Assembly: GCF_900187945.1 (NCBI RefSeq)
Contig: NZ_FYEH01000011.1
Location: 78,259-142,258 of the forward strand
DNA length: 64,000 nucleotides
Direction: 5' to 3'
DNA from: Arboricoccus pini
GTDB taxonomy: Bacteria > Pseudomonadota > Alphaproteobacteria > Geminicoccales > Geminicoccaceae
Within the stretch, counting starts at the first letter, position 1, and each line of letters begins with the position of its first letter. The position numbers were made by a program, and so were the translations under genes. The notes under the pieces are model-generated. The model worked only from the letters and a program-made list of their open reading frames with translations. It ran no database searches and was not told where the DNA came from. Shown here one piece after another: positions 54,682 to 63,930 of the stretch.

Positions 54682-55541
54682 GTGCGGGTGCCCTTCCCTT
54701 CGAGCCGGCCAAGGCAACCCCCACGCGGCGCCGCAAGCTCGCTTTGCCCGGTGCGCTCATCGCCGGCCTTCTGATCCTGGCCTTCAGCCTGACGCTGGCC
54801 TTCTTTCCCTCTCTCTTCGCCCCCTTCGATCCGCTCAAGTTCGACTATAAGGCGATCCTCAAGCCGCCCTCCCTGGCCCATCCGTTCGGCACCGACAATT
54901 TCGGCCGCGACATGCTTTCGCGCACGATCCACGCTTATACGCTCGACATGCAGATCGCCTTCTTCGCGACGATCGTGCCTATGCTGGCGGGGACCGCCAT
55001 CGGCACGATCGTCGGCTATTATGGCGGGCTCCTCGAGACCCTCTTCGGCCGGCTTGTCGACGGCGTTATCACCTTCCCCTTTATTGTCCTCGTCATCGCC
55101 ATCGTTGCGGTGCTGGGACCGGGCCTTGCCAACATGTATGTGGCGATCGGCCTCGTCGGCTGGGTCTTCTATGCCCGGCTGGTGGCCGGCGAGATGAAGG
55201 TGCAAAAGCGGCTCGACTATGCCGACGCCGGCAGGGTCATGGGCTATGGCGACATGCGGATCGCTTTTCGTCATCTCCTGCCCAACGCCGTCAGCCCTGC
55301 TCTCGTCTACTGGATGACCGACATGGCGCTCTGCATTCTCCTTGGCACCAGCCTCGGCTATCTGGGCCTGGGCGCTCAGCCACCGGCAGCCGAATGGGGT
55401 GTCCTCATCGCCGGCGGCAAGAACTTCTTCACCACCGCCTGGTGGATCTCGATCTTTCCCGGCATCGCCATCGTCCTCACCGGCCTGGGCTTCAGCCTCC
55501 TGGGCAATGGCCTGGCCGAGCTCATGAAGGTGAAGCGATGA
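54678..55541 (+). CDS. dppC: Dipeptide-type ABC permease (DppC-like)
   Basis: This 287-aa second permease has an N-terminal cytoplasmic leader of about 30 residues, helix 1 GALIAGLLILAFSLTLAFFP, then LAHPFGTDNFGRDMLSRTIH, the DppC-type hallmark. The EAA loop is YADAGRVMGYGDMRIAFRHLLP. It overlaps the ATPase gene by ATGA (55538-55541). Confidence 0.95.
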   Translation: MSAGALPFEPAKATPTRRRKLALPGALIAGLLILAFSLTLAFFPSLFAPFDPLKFDYKAILKPPSLAHPFGTDNFGRDMLSRTIHAYTLDMQIAFFATIVPMLAGTAIGTIVGYYGGLLETLFGRLVDGVITFPFIVLVIAIVAVLGPGLANMYVAIGLVGWVFYARLVAGEMKVQKRLDYADAGRVMGYGDMRIAFRHLLPNAVSPALVYWMTDMALCILLGTSLGYLGLGAQPPAAEWGVLIAGGKNFFTTAWWISIFPGIAIVLTGLGFSLLGNGLAELMKVKR

Positions 55542-56527
55542 GCACCCTTTTGTCGGTGAGCGGCCTGACGACCCGGCTTTTGACCCCAGCCGGCCTGCTG
55601 GCGGCGGTCGAGGACGTGGACTTCACCCTGGATGAGCGGGACTCGCTGGGACTGGTTGGCGAATCCGGCTCCGGCAAGAGCGTCACCATGCGCTCGCTCC
55701 TGCGTCTCCTGCCGCAGCGGGCCGAGGTCGAGGGCAGCGTTCGCTGGCGTGGCCGGGAGTTGGTCGGCCTGCCGGAAAATGCCCTTCGCGCCCTTCGCGG
55801 CCGCGAGATCGCCATGATCTTTCAGGAGCCCATGAGCGCGCTCAACCCCGTTTTGCGCATCGGCCTGCAGATCGAGGAGAGCTTGAAGGTCCACACCGAT
55901 CTCGACCGCGCAGGCCGTCGGGCACGAGCGGTCGAGCTTCTGGCGCTGACGGGCATCCCGACGCCGGAGCGACGACTCGACGATTTCCCACACCAGTTCT
56001 CGGGCGGCATGCGGCAGCGCGCCATGATCGCCATCGCCCTGGCGGCCTCGCCGGCCCTGCTCCTGGCGGACGAGCCGACGACGGCCCTCGACGTCACCAT
56101 CCAGGACCAGATACTCCATCTCCTGGCCCGCCTGCGGCGCGAGATGGGGATGGCCATGATCCTGGTCACGCATGATCTTGCGGTGGTGGCGGAAAGCTGC
56201 GAGCGGGTCGCCGTCATGTATGCCGGCCGGATCGTCGAGCGCGGCACCGTGCGCCAGGTCTTCGCCGCCCCCCGCCACCCTTACACGCTGGGGCTGCTGC
56301 GCTCCGTCCCGGATGGCGACCGGCCGCGCCAGAAGCTGCGCTCGATCGAGGGCACGCCGCCAGGGCTCGGCAACCGCACGCGCGGCTGTGCCTTCCAGCC
56401 CCGCTGCGGCTTTGCCACCGCGCAATGCGCCACCGATCGGCCGCCGCTTGCCGACATCGCGCCCGGCCATGCGGCCGCCTGCTGGCAGGCGGGCCGGCTG
56501 ACGGATCTGTCGCGGGAGGCCGCGTGA
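55538..56527 (+). CDS. dppD: Dipeptide-type ABC ATPase (DppD-like)
   Basis: This 329-aa ATPase has Walker A LVGESGSGKSVTMRSLL, Q-loop IFQEPMSALNP, signature QFSGGMRQRAMIAIALA and Walker B LLLADEPTTALDVTIQ. The Cys-rich C-terminal oligopeptide-ABC extension is also present (GCAFQPRCGFATAQC), which in OppD/DppD can carry an FeS cluster. Translationally coupled to dppC and dppF. Confidence 0.95.
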   Translation: MSTLLSVSGLTTRLLTPAGLLAAVEDVDFTLDERDSLGLVGESGSGKSVTMRSLLRLLPQRAEVEGSVRWRGRELVGLPENALRALRGREIAMIFQEPMSALNPVLRIGLQIEESLKVHTDLDRAGRRARAVELLALTGIPTPERRLDDFPHQFSGGMRQRAMIAIALAASPALLLADEPTTALDVTIQDQILHLLARLRREMGMAMILVTHDLAVVAESCERVAVMYAGRIVERGTVRQVFAAPRHPYTLGLLRSVPDGDRPRQKLRSIEGTPPGLGNRTRGCAFQPRCGFATAQCATDRPPLADIAPGHAAACWQAGRLTDLSREAA

Positions 56528-57555
56528 TGGATACCGCACTTGGGGCACCGCCGCTTTTCGCCGTCGACGAGATCACCAAGACTTTCCGCTCGCGCCAGAG
56601 CCTCTGGGACCGGCTGCGCGGCCAGCCTCTGCCCATCGTCCGGGCCCTGAACGGCGTCACCCTCGAAGTAGCGCGTGGCGAAACACTGGGCATCGTCGGC
56701 GAGAGCGGCTGCGGCAAGTCCACCTTGGCCCGCTGCCTCGTGCGGCTCTACGACGTCGACGAGGGTCGCATCCGCTTCGAGGGCGGCGATGTGTCGACGC
56801 TGAAGGGACAGGCGCGCCGGCAGTTCAATCGCCGCGTGCAGATGATCTTCCAAGACCCGTTCGGCTCCTTGAATCCGCGCATGACGGTGGGCCAGATCCT
56901 GGGCGAGGCCTTGCGCGTGCACCGTATGCGGCCGGCGGCCGAGATCGCCCTGCGCATGCAGGAACTGTTGGACCTGGTGCGGCTGCCGCCCGACTCGCTG
57001 GATCGCCGGCCGCACGCCTTTTCCGGCGGCCAGCGCCAGCGGATCGGCATTGCCCGCGCATTGGCGCTGGAGCCGGATTGCCTGGTGGCCGACGAGCTCG
57101 TCTCGGCCCTGGACGTCTCGGTCCAGGCCCAGGTCGTCAATCTCCTCTTGGACCTGCAAAGCCAACTCGACCTGACCATTCTCTTCGTCGCCCACGATCT
57201 CCGGCTGGTCCGCCACATCTCCCACCGCGTGGCCGTCATGTATCTGGGCCAGGTGGTCGAGGTGGCACCGGCCGAGGCGCTCTTTAGCAACCCGCGCCAT
57301 CCCTATACCCGCTCGCTGCTCCAAGCGGTCCCCTCCCTCGATCCCACCCAGCGCCGCGCCCAGGCGGCCGTGCTGGGCGAGTTGCCGAGCCCCCTTGCGA
57401 TCCCGAGCGGCTGCGCCTTCCATCCGCGCTGCCCCCATGCCATCGACCGCTGCCGCCAGGAGCGTCCGCGGTTGCGCCGGGGCCAAGGCAGTGGCGAGGC
57501 CGCCTGTCATCTGGCCGACAGCCTACCCGCATGGCGGAACGAGGCCCCCGCCTGA
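56527..57555 (+). CDS. dppF: Dipeptide-type ABC ATPase (DppF-like)
   Basis: This 342-aa ATPase partner has Walker A IVGESGCGKSTLARCLV, Q-loop IFQDPFGSLNPRM and signature FSGGQRQRIGIARALAL. Walker B reads LVADELVSALDVS, with Leu where nearly all relatives have Pro (DEP). The C-terminal GCAFHPRCPHAIDRC extension is present. ATG 56527 lies within GTGATG at the dppD stop. Last gene of the operon; it ends 4 bp from the convergent ThDP enzyme gene. Confidence 0.94.
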   Translation: MDTALGAPPLFAVDEITKTFRSRQSLWDRLRGQPLPIVRALNGVTLEVARGETLGIVGESGCGKSTLARCLVRLYDVDEGRIRFEGGDVSTLKGQARRQFNRRVQMIFQDPFGSLNPRMTVGQILGEALRVHRMRPAAEIALRMQELLDLVRLPPDSLDRRPHAFSGGQRQRIGIARALALEPDCLVADELVSALDVSVQAQVVNLLLDLQSQLDLTILFVAHDLRLVRHISHRVAVMYLGQVVEVAPAEALFSNPRHPYTRSLLQAVPSLDPTQRRAQAAVLGELPSPLAIPSGCAFHPRCPHAIDRCRQERPRLRRGQGSGEAACHLADSLPAWRNEAPA

Positions 57556-57559
57556 GCCC

Positions 57560-59197
57560 TCAGGCCACCGGCAGGCGGGCCGCCAGCTCATCGACCAGGA
57601 CCCGCTTGTTCTCGGTATAGTCCACCGGCACCGCCACCACATGCACCCCGCCGGCGGCGAAGGCCTGTCGCAGCGTCGGGATGAGCTCGTCAATAGCCTC
57701 GACCTTATGGCCGCTGCATCCGTAAGCCTCGGCGTAGCGGACAAAGTCGGGATTGCCGAACCGCATGCCGTAATCGGCGAACCCGTCCACCGCCTGCTTC
57801 CAGCGGATCATTCCGTAGGCGCCATCGACGATCAGCATGACGACGAGATTGAGCTTCTGGCGAACGGCGGTTTCCAGCTCCTGGCTGTTCATCATGAAGC
57901 CGCCATCGCCGCAGATCGCCATCACCGGCCGCTTTGGATAGAGCATGGCCGCCATCATGGCCGAGGGCAGGCCCGCACCCATTGTCGCCAAGGCATTGTC
58001 GAGCAGCAGCGTGTTGGCGACCTCGGTCCGGTAGTTGCGCGCGAACCAGATCTTGTACATGCCGTTGTCGAGCGCCACGATCCCCTCGGCCGGCATCACC
58101 GCGCGGACGTCGTGGACGATGCGCTGCGGCGTGAAGCGCGCCTCGGTCGCCCGGTCGGCGACCCGTCTGAGAATACCCTCGCGCAACGTCAAAAGGGCCT
58201 CGGCGTTGGGTAGCTGGCCTTCCAGGCGGTCGGCCAGAAGACCCAGCGAGGGACCGATATCGCCGATGATCTCGAGCTGCGGGTAATAGACCTGCTCGAC
58301 ACTGGCAGGCTCAAAGCCCACATGGATCACGGTCGGACCACCCTGGTGCATGATGAAAGGCGGCTTTTCACAGACATCGTGGCCGATCGTCAGGATGAGG
58401 TCGGCCCTCTCGATCGCCTCATGCACGTAATCCCGCTCGGACAGGGCGGCCGTGCCCAGATAGAGCCCGGCACCTCCGGCAGCCGTGCCCTTGCCCATCT
58501 GCGTCGTCACGTAGGGGATGCGCAGCCGACGGACGAAGCGCGAAAGCTCGTCGGTCAGACGCGGCCGCGAAGCCGCCGCCCCCAGCATGACGAGCGGCCG
58601 CTTCGCCTGCCGGATTATGCTTGCCGCCTGCTCCAGCGCGGCCTCGCTGGCAATCGGCAGGACCGGCCGATGGGGCGGCACCAGCGCTACGTTGCCGGCC
58701 TCGGCAGCAGCGATGTCCTCGGGCAGCTCCAAGTGCACCGGTCCCGGCCGCTCGTCCTGCGCCGTCCTGAACGCATCGCGCACCATGGTCGGGATGGTGG
58801 CGGGCGAGACGATCTGGTGCGCCATCTTGGTGAGCGGTCGCATCGAGGCCACGACGTCGACGATCTGGAATCGCGCCTGGCGGCTGGCGATGATGCCCTT
58901 CTGCCCGGTGATCATCACCATCGGCATGGCGCCCAGATGCGCATAGGCGGCCCCGGTCGTCAGGTTCAACGCACCCGGGCCCAGCGTCGTCAGACAGACG
59001 CCGGGCCTGCCGGTCAGGCGCCCATAGGTGGCCGCCATGAAGGCCGCCGCCTGCTCGTGCCTCGTGACGACCAGTTCGATCGAGGAATGCCGCAATGCCT
59101 CGACGACATCGAGATTCTCCTCGCCCGGAATACCGAAGATTCGCTCGACGCCTTCGTTCTCGAGCGCTGCCACCAGCAGCTCAGCTCCCGTGGGCAT
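57560..59197 (-). CDS. Thiamine diphosphate-dependent enzyme, acetolactate synthase large-subunit family (AlsS/IlvB-like)
   Basis: This 545-aa three-domain ThDP enzyme has the catalytic Glu in VTRHEQAAAFMAATYGRLTG, a central Rossmann-like domain, and the ThDP motif CGDGGFMMNSQELETAV. The end of that motif reads LIVDGAYGMI where catabolic acetolactate synthases have NDNAYGMI: the metal-ligand Asp is kept but both flanking Asn residues are changed. Function is therefore acetolactate synthase or a related carboligase or decarboxylase. No small subunit is nearby. Divergent from the amino-acid oxidase operon. Confidence 0.85.
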   Translation of the reverse strand: MPTGAELLVAALENEGVERIFGIPGEENLDVVEALRHSSIELVVTRHEQAAAFMAATYGRLTGRPGVCLTTLGPGALNLTTGAAYAHLGAMPMVMITGQKGIIASRQARFQIVDVVASMRPLTKMAHQIVSPATIPTMVRDAFRTAQDERPGPVHLELPEDIAAAEAGNVALVPPHRPVLPIASEAALEQAASIIRQAKRPLVMLGAAASRPRLTDELSRFVRRLRIPYVTTQMGKGTAAGGAGLYLGTAALSERDYVHEAIERADLILTIGHDVCEKPPFIMHQGGPTVIHVGFEPASVEQVYYPQLEIIGDIGPSLGLLADRLEGQLPNAEALLTLREGILRRVADRATEARFTPQRIVHDVRAVMPAEGIVALDNGMYKIWFARNYRTEVANTLLLDNALATMGAGLPSAMMAAMLYPKRPVMAICGDGGFMMNSQELETAVRQKLNLVVMLIVDGAYGMIRWKQAVDGFADYGMRFGNPDFVRYAEAYGCSGHKVEAIDELIPTLRQAFAAGGVHVVAVPVDYTENKRVLVDELAARLPVA

Positions 59198-59392
59198 GAT
59201 TCCGGCTCTCCTTTGCGTGACGCCTCGACGCTTGAACTAGGCCTTTTCCTCGGCGCGACCACCGCCTCTGCCCGCGGCGCGCAGTTCGGCCGGCCACCTC
59301 GCGCAGGTTAGCGGGCGCGGTGGCCTGGCCGACCGGAACCAGGAGGCACGTGATTTGCAGGACCCCGGCAAATAGAAAGGATTGGAGCGTCC

Positions 59393-60643
59393 TTGCGCGT
59401 TATCGTTCTCGGCGCCGGTGTCATCGGCGTCACCTCCGCTTACCGCCTCTTGCAGGAGGGGCACGACGTGACGGTGATCGAGCGCCAGCCCGCCGCCGGC
59501 CTCGAGACCAGCTGGGGCAATGGGGCGATGATCCATGTGAGCTCCGTGCAGCCCTGGGCAGCCCCTGGGGTTCCCACCAACGTGCTGAGATGGCTGGGCC
59601 AGGAGCGGGCCCCCATGCTGCTGCGCCTCGGCGCCTTGCCCCATATGTGGCGTTGGGGCCTGGGCTTTTTGCGAAACTGCACGCCTAAGGCCTATGAGGA
59701 GAATTGCCGCTTCAACCTTGCATTGGCGATGGAGAGTGCCACCGCCATGGCCGAGATCCGTGCCAATACCGGCATTGAGTACGACTACGCGGCGGATTCT
59801 GTCATCAAAATCTATCCGGATACAGCCACGCTTGAGGCTGCCTACGCCGCGCATCGATCCCTGGCCTCGCAAGGTCTCATCGTCGAACGCTGGAGCAAGG
59901 AGCAATGTCTGGCGCATGAGCCGGCCCTCGTGCCCGTCCAGGAAAAGATCGCGGGCGGCCTGTTCTTTCCGCAGGACGAGATCGGCGACTGCAACAAGTT
60001 CAGCCAGAGGCTGGCCACATGGTGTGCAGCGAACGGCGCCACCTTCCGCTATGGCGAGCATGCGATACGCCTGACCACCGACCGTCAAAGGATCACCGGC
60101 GTCGTCACCGACCATGGTCGTATCGAGGCTGATGCCGTCGTCCTGGCTCTCGGCTGCTACTCGCCCTTCATGGTGGCCGACCTTGGCATCAACCTGACGA
60201 TCTATCCGGTCAAGGGCATCTCGCTCACCACGTCCCGGGCCCACTGGCCGGAAGCGCCGCGCATGGCGATCCTCGACGACGTCCGCCATGTCGGACTGGT
60301 GCCGGTCGGCGACCGGCTGCGCGCGGTGGGCTCGGCCGAGATCACCAGGTACGACACGACCCCCTCGCCAGCGCGCATCGCCATGCTGACCGACTGGGTC
60401 TGCGAGACATTTCCCGAATTTCGCCGCTGCGCCGAGGCCAAGGACGCCATCCCCTGGGCCGGGCTGCGGCCGGTGATGCCCAACGGCCGGCCCATGATCG
60501 GCGCCACCGAGATCGGCGGGCTCTGGCTGAACACCGGCCACGGTCACACCGGCTGGACCATGGCGGCTGGCTCGGCGGAGCGCCTGATCCAGGCGATGCG
60601 CGCCCACCAGACGAGATACCCCGCTCTTCGCGCGGCCGCGTGA
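59393..60643 (+). CDS. dadA: D-amino acid dehydrogenase-like FAD oxidoreductase
   Basis: This 416-aa FAD enzyme starts at TTG 59393 with GGAG upstream. It has the Rossmann loop RVIVLGAGVIGVTSAYRLL, ETSWGNGAMIHVSSVQPW, IYPVKGISLT and WAGLRPVMPNGRPMIGATE, the DadA signature set. It should oxidise D-amino acids, passing electrons to the respiratory chain. It is 31 bp upstream of an amino-acid ABC importer, so uptake and oxidation of the same compound are likely. Confidence 0.9.
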   Translation: MRVIVLGAGVIGVTSAYRLLQEGHDVTVIERQPAAGLETSWGNGAMIHVSSVQPWAAPGVPTNVLRWLGQERAPMLLRLGALPHMWRWGLGFLRNCTPKAYEENCRFNLALAMESATAMAEIRANTGIEYDYAADSVIKIYPDTATLEAAYAAHRSLASQGLIVERWSKEQCLAHEPALVPVQEKIAGGLFFPQDEIGDCNKFSQRLATWCAANGATFRYGEHAIRLTTDRQRITGVVTDHGRIEADAVVLALGCYSPFMVADLGINLTIYPVKGISLTTSRAHWPEAPRMAILDDVRHVGLVPVGDRLRAVGSAEITRYDTTPSPARIAMLTDWVCETFPEFRRCAEAKDAIPWAGLRPVMPNGRPMIGATEIGGLWLNTGHGHTGWTMAAGSAERLIQAMRAHQTRYPALRAAA

Positions 60644-60673
60644 GGAGCGGAGCAACATGACGGGAGATCGAGG

Positions 60674-61582
60674 ATGAGCGAGACGAACGCGAAGACGGGG
60701 AGCGCCGTCGGGCGGCGCGGTATGCTGGGGGCCGGGGCCCTGGGCTCGCTGGCCGCCGGTGCCGCCGGGCTGCTGCTGCCGGCCAGCGCCAAGGCGCAGA
60801 CGATGGATACCGGCAAGAGCAAGCTGCATGAGGTCCTGGATCGCGGCCACCTCATCGTCGGCACCGGCAGCACCAACCCGCCCTGGCATTTCGAGGACGA
60901 GAGCGGCAAGCTCGTCGGCATGGACATCGACATGGCGCGGCTGATCGCCAAGGGCCTCTTCGACGATGCCGAGAAAGTCGAGTTCGTGCTGCAAGGCTCC
61001 GATGCCCGTATCCCCAGCCTCGTCACCGACAAAGTCGACGTCGTCGTCCAGTGGATGACGGTGACGCCCGGCCGCGCCCAGCAGGTGGAGTTCACCCTCC
61101 CCTATTACCGCGAGGGCATCAGCCTCATGGTCATGGCCGATGGTGCCAAGTACAAGACCTTCGACGAGTTGAAGGCGGCCGGCTCCGCCGTCAGCGTCGG
61201 CGGCATGCAGAACGTCTTCATCGAGGACTGGATCCACATGGCGCTGCCGGAGGCCAAGGTGGAGCAGTTCGAGAGCCCCGATGCCTCGCTCCAAGCACTC
61301 AACGCCCGGCGCATCGACGCGTACGAGGGCGACCAGTCCAACATACGCTGGCTGATGCAGACGACCCCCGGTCGCTACATCGACACCGGCCATGGCTGGA
61401 TGCCCAATTCCTACGCCTCCGCCGTCAAGCCCGGCGACCCCGTCTGGCTGAACTTCATCAACACCGTCTACAAGGAAGCGCTCATGGGCGTGGACTTCCC
61501 CACCTTGCAGGCCTCCTACAAGAAATGGTTCGGCATCGACGTGGCGATGCCGAAGATCGGCTATCCGCAGGAATTTGCCTGA
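60674..61582 (+). CDS. Amino-acid ABC binding protein (SBP family 3)
   Basis: This 302-aa protein has a twin-Arg-like leader (GRRGMLGAGALGSLAAGAAG), suggesting Tat export. The mature SBP_bac_3 fold has LHEVLDRGHLIVGTGSTNPP, GMDIDMARLIAKGLF and LQALNARRIDAYEGDQSNIR. Such proteins bind polar or cationic amino acids. The first ATG after GGGAGATCGAGG is the start. Confidence 0.92.
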   Translation: MSETNAKTGSAVGRRGMLGAGALGSLAAGAAGLLLPASAKAQTMDTGKSKLHEVLDRGHLIVGTGSTNPPWHFEDESGKLVGMDIDMARLIAKGLFDDAEKVEFVLQGSDARIPSLVTDKVDVVVQWMTVTPGRAQQVEFTLPYYREGISLMVMADGAKYKTFDELKAAGSAVSVGGMQNVFIEDWIHMALPEAKVEQFESPDASLQALNARRIDAYEGDQSNIRWLMQTTPGRYIDTGHGWMPNSYASAVKPGDPVWLNFINTVYKEALMGVDFPTLQASYKKWFGIDVAMPKIGYPQEFA

Positions 61583-61606
61583 ACGACAAGGCGGGCCGCC
61601 CGTAGC

Positions 61607-62275
61607 ATGTTGAACTATAACTTCAACTGGTCCGTCATCTGGCGGAACTGGGACAAGTTCGTCGACGCCCTCCTTTTGGGCCTGGGCATGGCCGTGGTGT
61701 CGCTGCTGATCGGCACACTCATCGGCCTCCTTGTCGCCTATGCCCGCGGGGCGGGACCCCGCTGGCTGCGCTGGCCCGCCTTCGTCTATGTCGAGTTCAT
61801 CAGGAACGTTCCTCTCCTCCTTCTCGTCTTCTTCGTCTATTTCGGCCTGCCGGAACTGGGCATTTACGGGCTGGACAAGGTCCAGTCCTTCGTCCTCACC
61901 CTCTCCCTCTATGCCGGTGCCTACATGGCCGAGGTCTTCAGGGCCGGGCTAGCCTCCATCCCGCGCGGCTACGCCGAAGCCGCCCGCGCGATCGGCCTTC
62001 GCCCCCTCCAGCGGCAGCGCTACGTCATCCTGCCGGTCATGTTCAGGATCACGCTGCCCTCCATCACCAACAATCTGGTCTCGCTCTTCAAGGACACCTC
62101 CTTGGCCGCCGCCATCGCCGTCCCCGAACTCACCTTCACCGCCCGCCAGGTCAACGCCAACACGTTTCGCGTCATGGAATCCTGGCTGACGGCCACAGCC
62201 CTCTACCTCTTCACCGCCTATGCCATCGCCATCGTCCTGCGCCTCGTCGAGAAACGCTACGCGGTGATCCGATGA
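61607..62275 (+). CDS. Polar amino-acid ABC permease (HisQ/GlnP type), first of two
   Basis: This 222-aa permease has about five helices, with VEFIRNVPLLLLVFFVYFG, the HEQRO-type R-x-x-P-L-L segment, and the EAA loop EAARAIGLRPLQRQRYVILP. It overlaps the next permease by ATGA. Part of the dadA-linked importer. Confidence 0.94.
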   Translation: MLNYNFNWSVIWRNWDKFVDALLLGLGMAVVSLLIGTLIGLLVAYARGAGPRWLRWPAFVYVEFIRNVPLLLLVFFVYFGLPELGIYGLDKVQSFVLTLSLYAGAYMAEVFRAGLASIPRGYAEAARAIGLRPLQRQRYVILPVMFRITLPSITNNLVSLFKDTSLAAAIAVPELTFTARQVNANTFRVMESWLTATALYLFTAYAIAIVLRLVEKRYAVIR

Positions 62276-62943
62276 TCTTCGAGCGCGGCCACTTCATCTA
62301 CGAATTCTGGGTTGCCCGCTTCTCATTGCTTGCGGGTTTGTGGACCACCGTCTCGACCTCGTTTCTCACCATCGTCATCGGCTCGGCCCTGGGCCTCGTC
62401 CTCGGCCTCGTGCTGGCCTACGGCATCTGGCCGCTGCGGTTCCTGGCCAGGTTCTATGTCGACGTCATTCGCGGCATTCCCCTCCTCGTCCTCATCCTCT
62501 TTGCCTATTACGGCCTGGCTCTCTTCAAGATCAGCGTGACCCCCTATTGGGCGGGCGTCATCGCTCTCTCCGCCTTTTGCGTCAGCCACGTGGCCGAGAC
62601 GGTGCGCGGCGCCATCCAGTCCGTTCCGGCCGGCCAGGACGAGGCCGCCAAGGCGATTGGCCTGCCCTTCTTGAAGCGCGTGCGCTACGTCATCCTGCCC
62701 CAGGCCCTCCGCCGCGTGCTGCCGCCCTGGGTCAACACCGCCCTCGAGATGGTCAAGGGAACGACGCTGCTCTCGGTCATCGGCGTCGTCGAACTCCTGC
62801 TTGCCAGCCAGCAGGCCATCGCCCGAAATTACCTGATTCTCCAATTCTACCTGGCCGCCACCCTCTTCTATTTCATCGTCAACTTCGCCATCGCCCAGCT
62901 GGCAGCGGCACTCGAGCGCCGCTTTCGCCGCTTCAAATACTAG
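62272..62943 (+). CDS. Polar amino-acid ABC permease (HisM type), second of two
   Basis: This 223-aa permease is homologous to its neighbour: VDVIRGIPLLVLILFAYYG, ALSAFCVSHVAETVRGAIQ and the EAA loop EAAKAIGLPFLKRVRYVILP. The two form a heterodimeric channel. The ATPase gene follows 18 bp later. Confidence 0.94.
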   Translation: MIFERGHFIYEFWVARFSLLAGLWTTVSTSFLTIVIGSALGLVLGLVLAYGIWPLRFLARFYVDVIRGIPLLVLILFAYYGLALFKISVTPYWAGVIALSAFCVSHVAETVRGAIQSVPAGQDEAAKAIGLPFLKRVRYVILPQALRRVLPPWVNTALEMVKGTTLLSVIGVVELLLASQQAIARNYLILQFYLAATLFYFIVNFAIAQLAAALERRFRRFKY

Positions 62944-62961
62944 CCCCTCCCGGATCAGTTC

Positions 62962-63738
62962 ATGGCCCTTCTCGAAGCCCGCAACGTGCAAAAGCATTTC
63001 GGTTCGGTCGAGGTACTCAAATCCATCGACCTTGATGTCGAGCAGGGCCAGGTCGTCGCCCTCATCGGTGCCTCCGGCTCGGGTAAGACCACCTTCCTGC
63101 GCTGCATCAATCTGCTCGAGCAATATGATGCAGGCAGCATCGCCCTGGACGGCGAGGTAGTGGGCTTCACGAGCGACGGCCGCCGCCGACCCCTTTCCGA
63201 GCGCCGTGTCTCGGCCCAGCGCGCCCGCATCGGCATGGTCTTCCAGCAATTCAACCTCTTCCCGCACATGACGGCCGAACAGAACGTCATGCTGGGCCTC
63301 ACCAAGGTCCAGGGCAAAGCCAAGGACGAGGCCGCCACCATCGCCCGCCACTGGCTGGACCGCGTCGGCCTGAGCGAGCGGCGCGACCATTATCCCTACC
63401 AGCTCTCCGGCGGCCAGCAGCAGCGCGTCGCCATCGCACGCGCGGTTGCCATGTCGCCACGCCTGATGCTCTTCGACGAAGCAACCTCCGCCCTCGACCC
63501 CGAACTCGTGGCCGAGGTCCTGGCCGTGATCCAGGATCTCGCCAAGAGCGGCATGACCATGCTGCTGGTCAGCCACGAAATGCTCTTCGTGCGCGACGTC
63601 GCCTCCAAGGTCGTCTTCATGGATGGCGGCCGCATCGCCCAGGCCGGCCCGCCCGAGGAAGTCTTCCACCATCCCGAGAACGAACGGCTCAAGACATTTC
63701 TCGGGCGGTTCCACGGCATGTTCGGGCAGCCGGTTTAG
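62962..63738 (+). CDS. Polar amino-acid ABC ATPase
   Basis: This 258-aa ATPase has Walker A LIGASGSGKTTFLRCINLLE, Q-loop VFQQFNLFPHMT, signature LSGGQQQRVAIARAVAM, Walker B LMLFDEATSALDPE (DEA, a common variant in this family) and the switch His in VSHEMLF. Last gene of the dadA importer operon, followed by two hairpins and the short repeat pair. Confidence 0.95.
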   Translation: MALLEARNVQKHFGSVEVLKSIDLDVEQGQVVALIGASGSGKTTFLRCINLLEQYDAGSIALDGEVVGFTSDGRRRPLSERRVSAQRARIGMVFQQFNLFPHMTAEQNVMLGLTKVQGKAKDEAATIARHWLDRVGLSERRDHYPYQLSGGQQQRVAIARAVAMSPRLMLFDEATSALDPELVAEVLAVIQDLAKSGMTMLLVSHEMLFVRDVASKVVFMDGGRIAQAGPPEEVFHHPENERLKTFLGRFHGMFGQPV

Positions 63739-63814
63739 GCAAAGGCCTCCGGCGGCCAGGATACCGGCGCTCGGCATCGCTCGTATAAGGACGCGCATCG
63801 ACGGCGCCCCAGGT

Positions 63815-63856
63815 CCAGGAGGTGGCGCCTCCTGGCGGGTCCGGGCAGAGGCCCGG
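63815..63856. terminator. Two hairpins after the amino-acid importer operon
   Basis: CCAGGAGG-TGGCG-CCTCCTGG (63815-63835) is a perfect 8-bp stem, and CCGGGC-AGAG-GCCCGG (63841-63856) is a 6-bp stem followed by GTTTGTCC. Together they probably end the operon transcript. Confidence 0.5.
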
Positions 63857-63869
63857 GTTTGTCCTGCGG

Positions 63870-63929
63870 CTATCGCGCTTCGCGCTGCTTGAGTGGTTTT
63901 CTGGACTATCGCGCTTCGCGCTGCTTGAG
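63870..63929 (+). repeat. Dispersed GCTTCGCGCTGCTTG repeat, identical tandem pair (copy 3)
   Basis: Two identical 24-base units (63870-63893 and 63906-63929) each run CTATCGC...GCTTGAG with the core GCTTCGCGCTGCTTG, 36 bp apart start to start. They lie between the importer ATPase and a convergent gene, as do the related copies near 4234 and 17385. Confidence 0.7.
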
Positions 63930-63930
63930 C

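Noticed and set aside
63870..63929. Two identical 24-base repeats as a CRISPR array
   Set aside because: Only two units with a 12-base spacer, no cas genes, and related copies at other gene ends; a dispersed repeat fits better.
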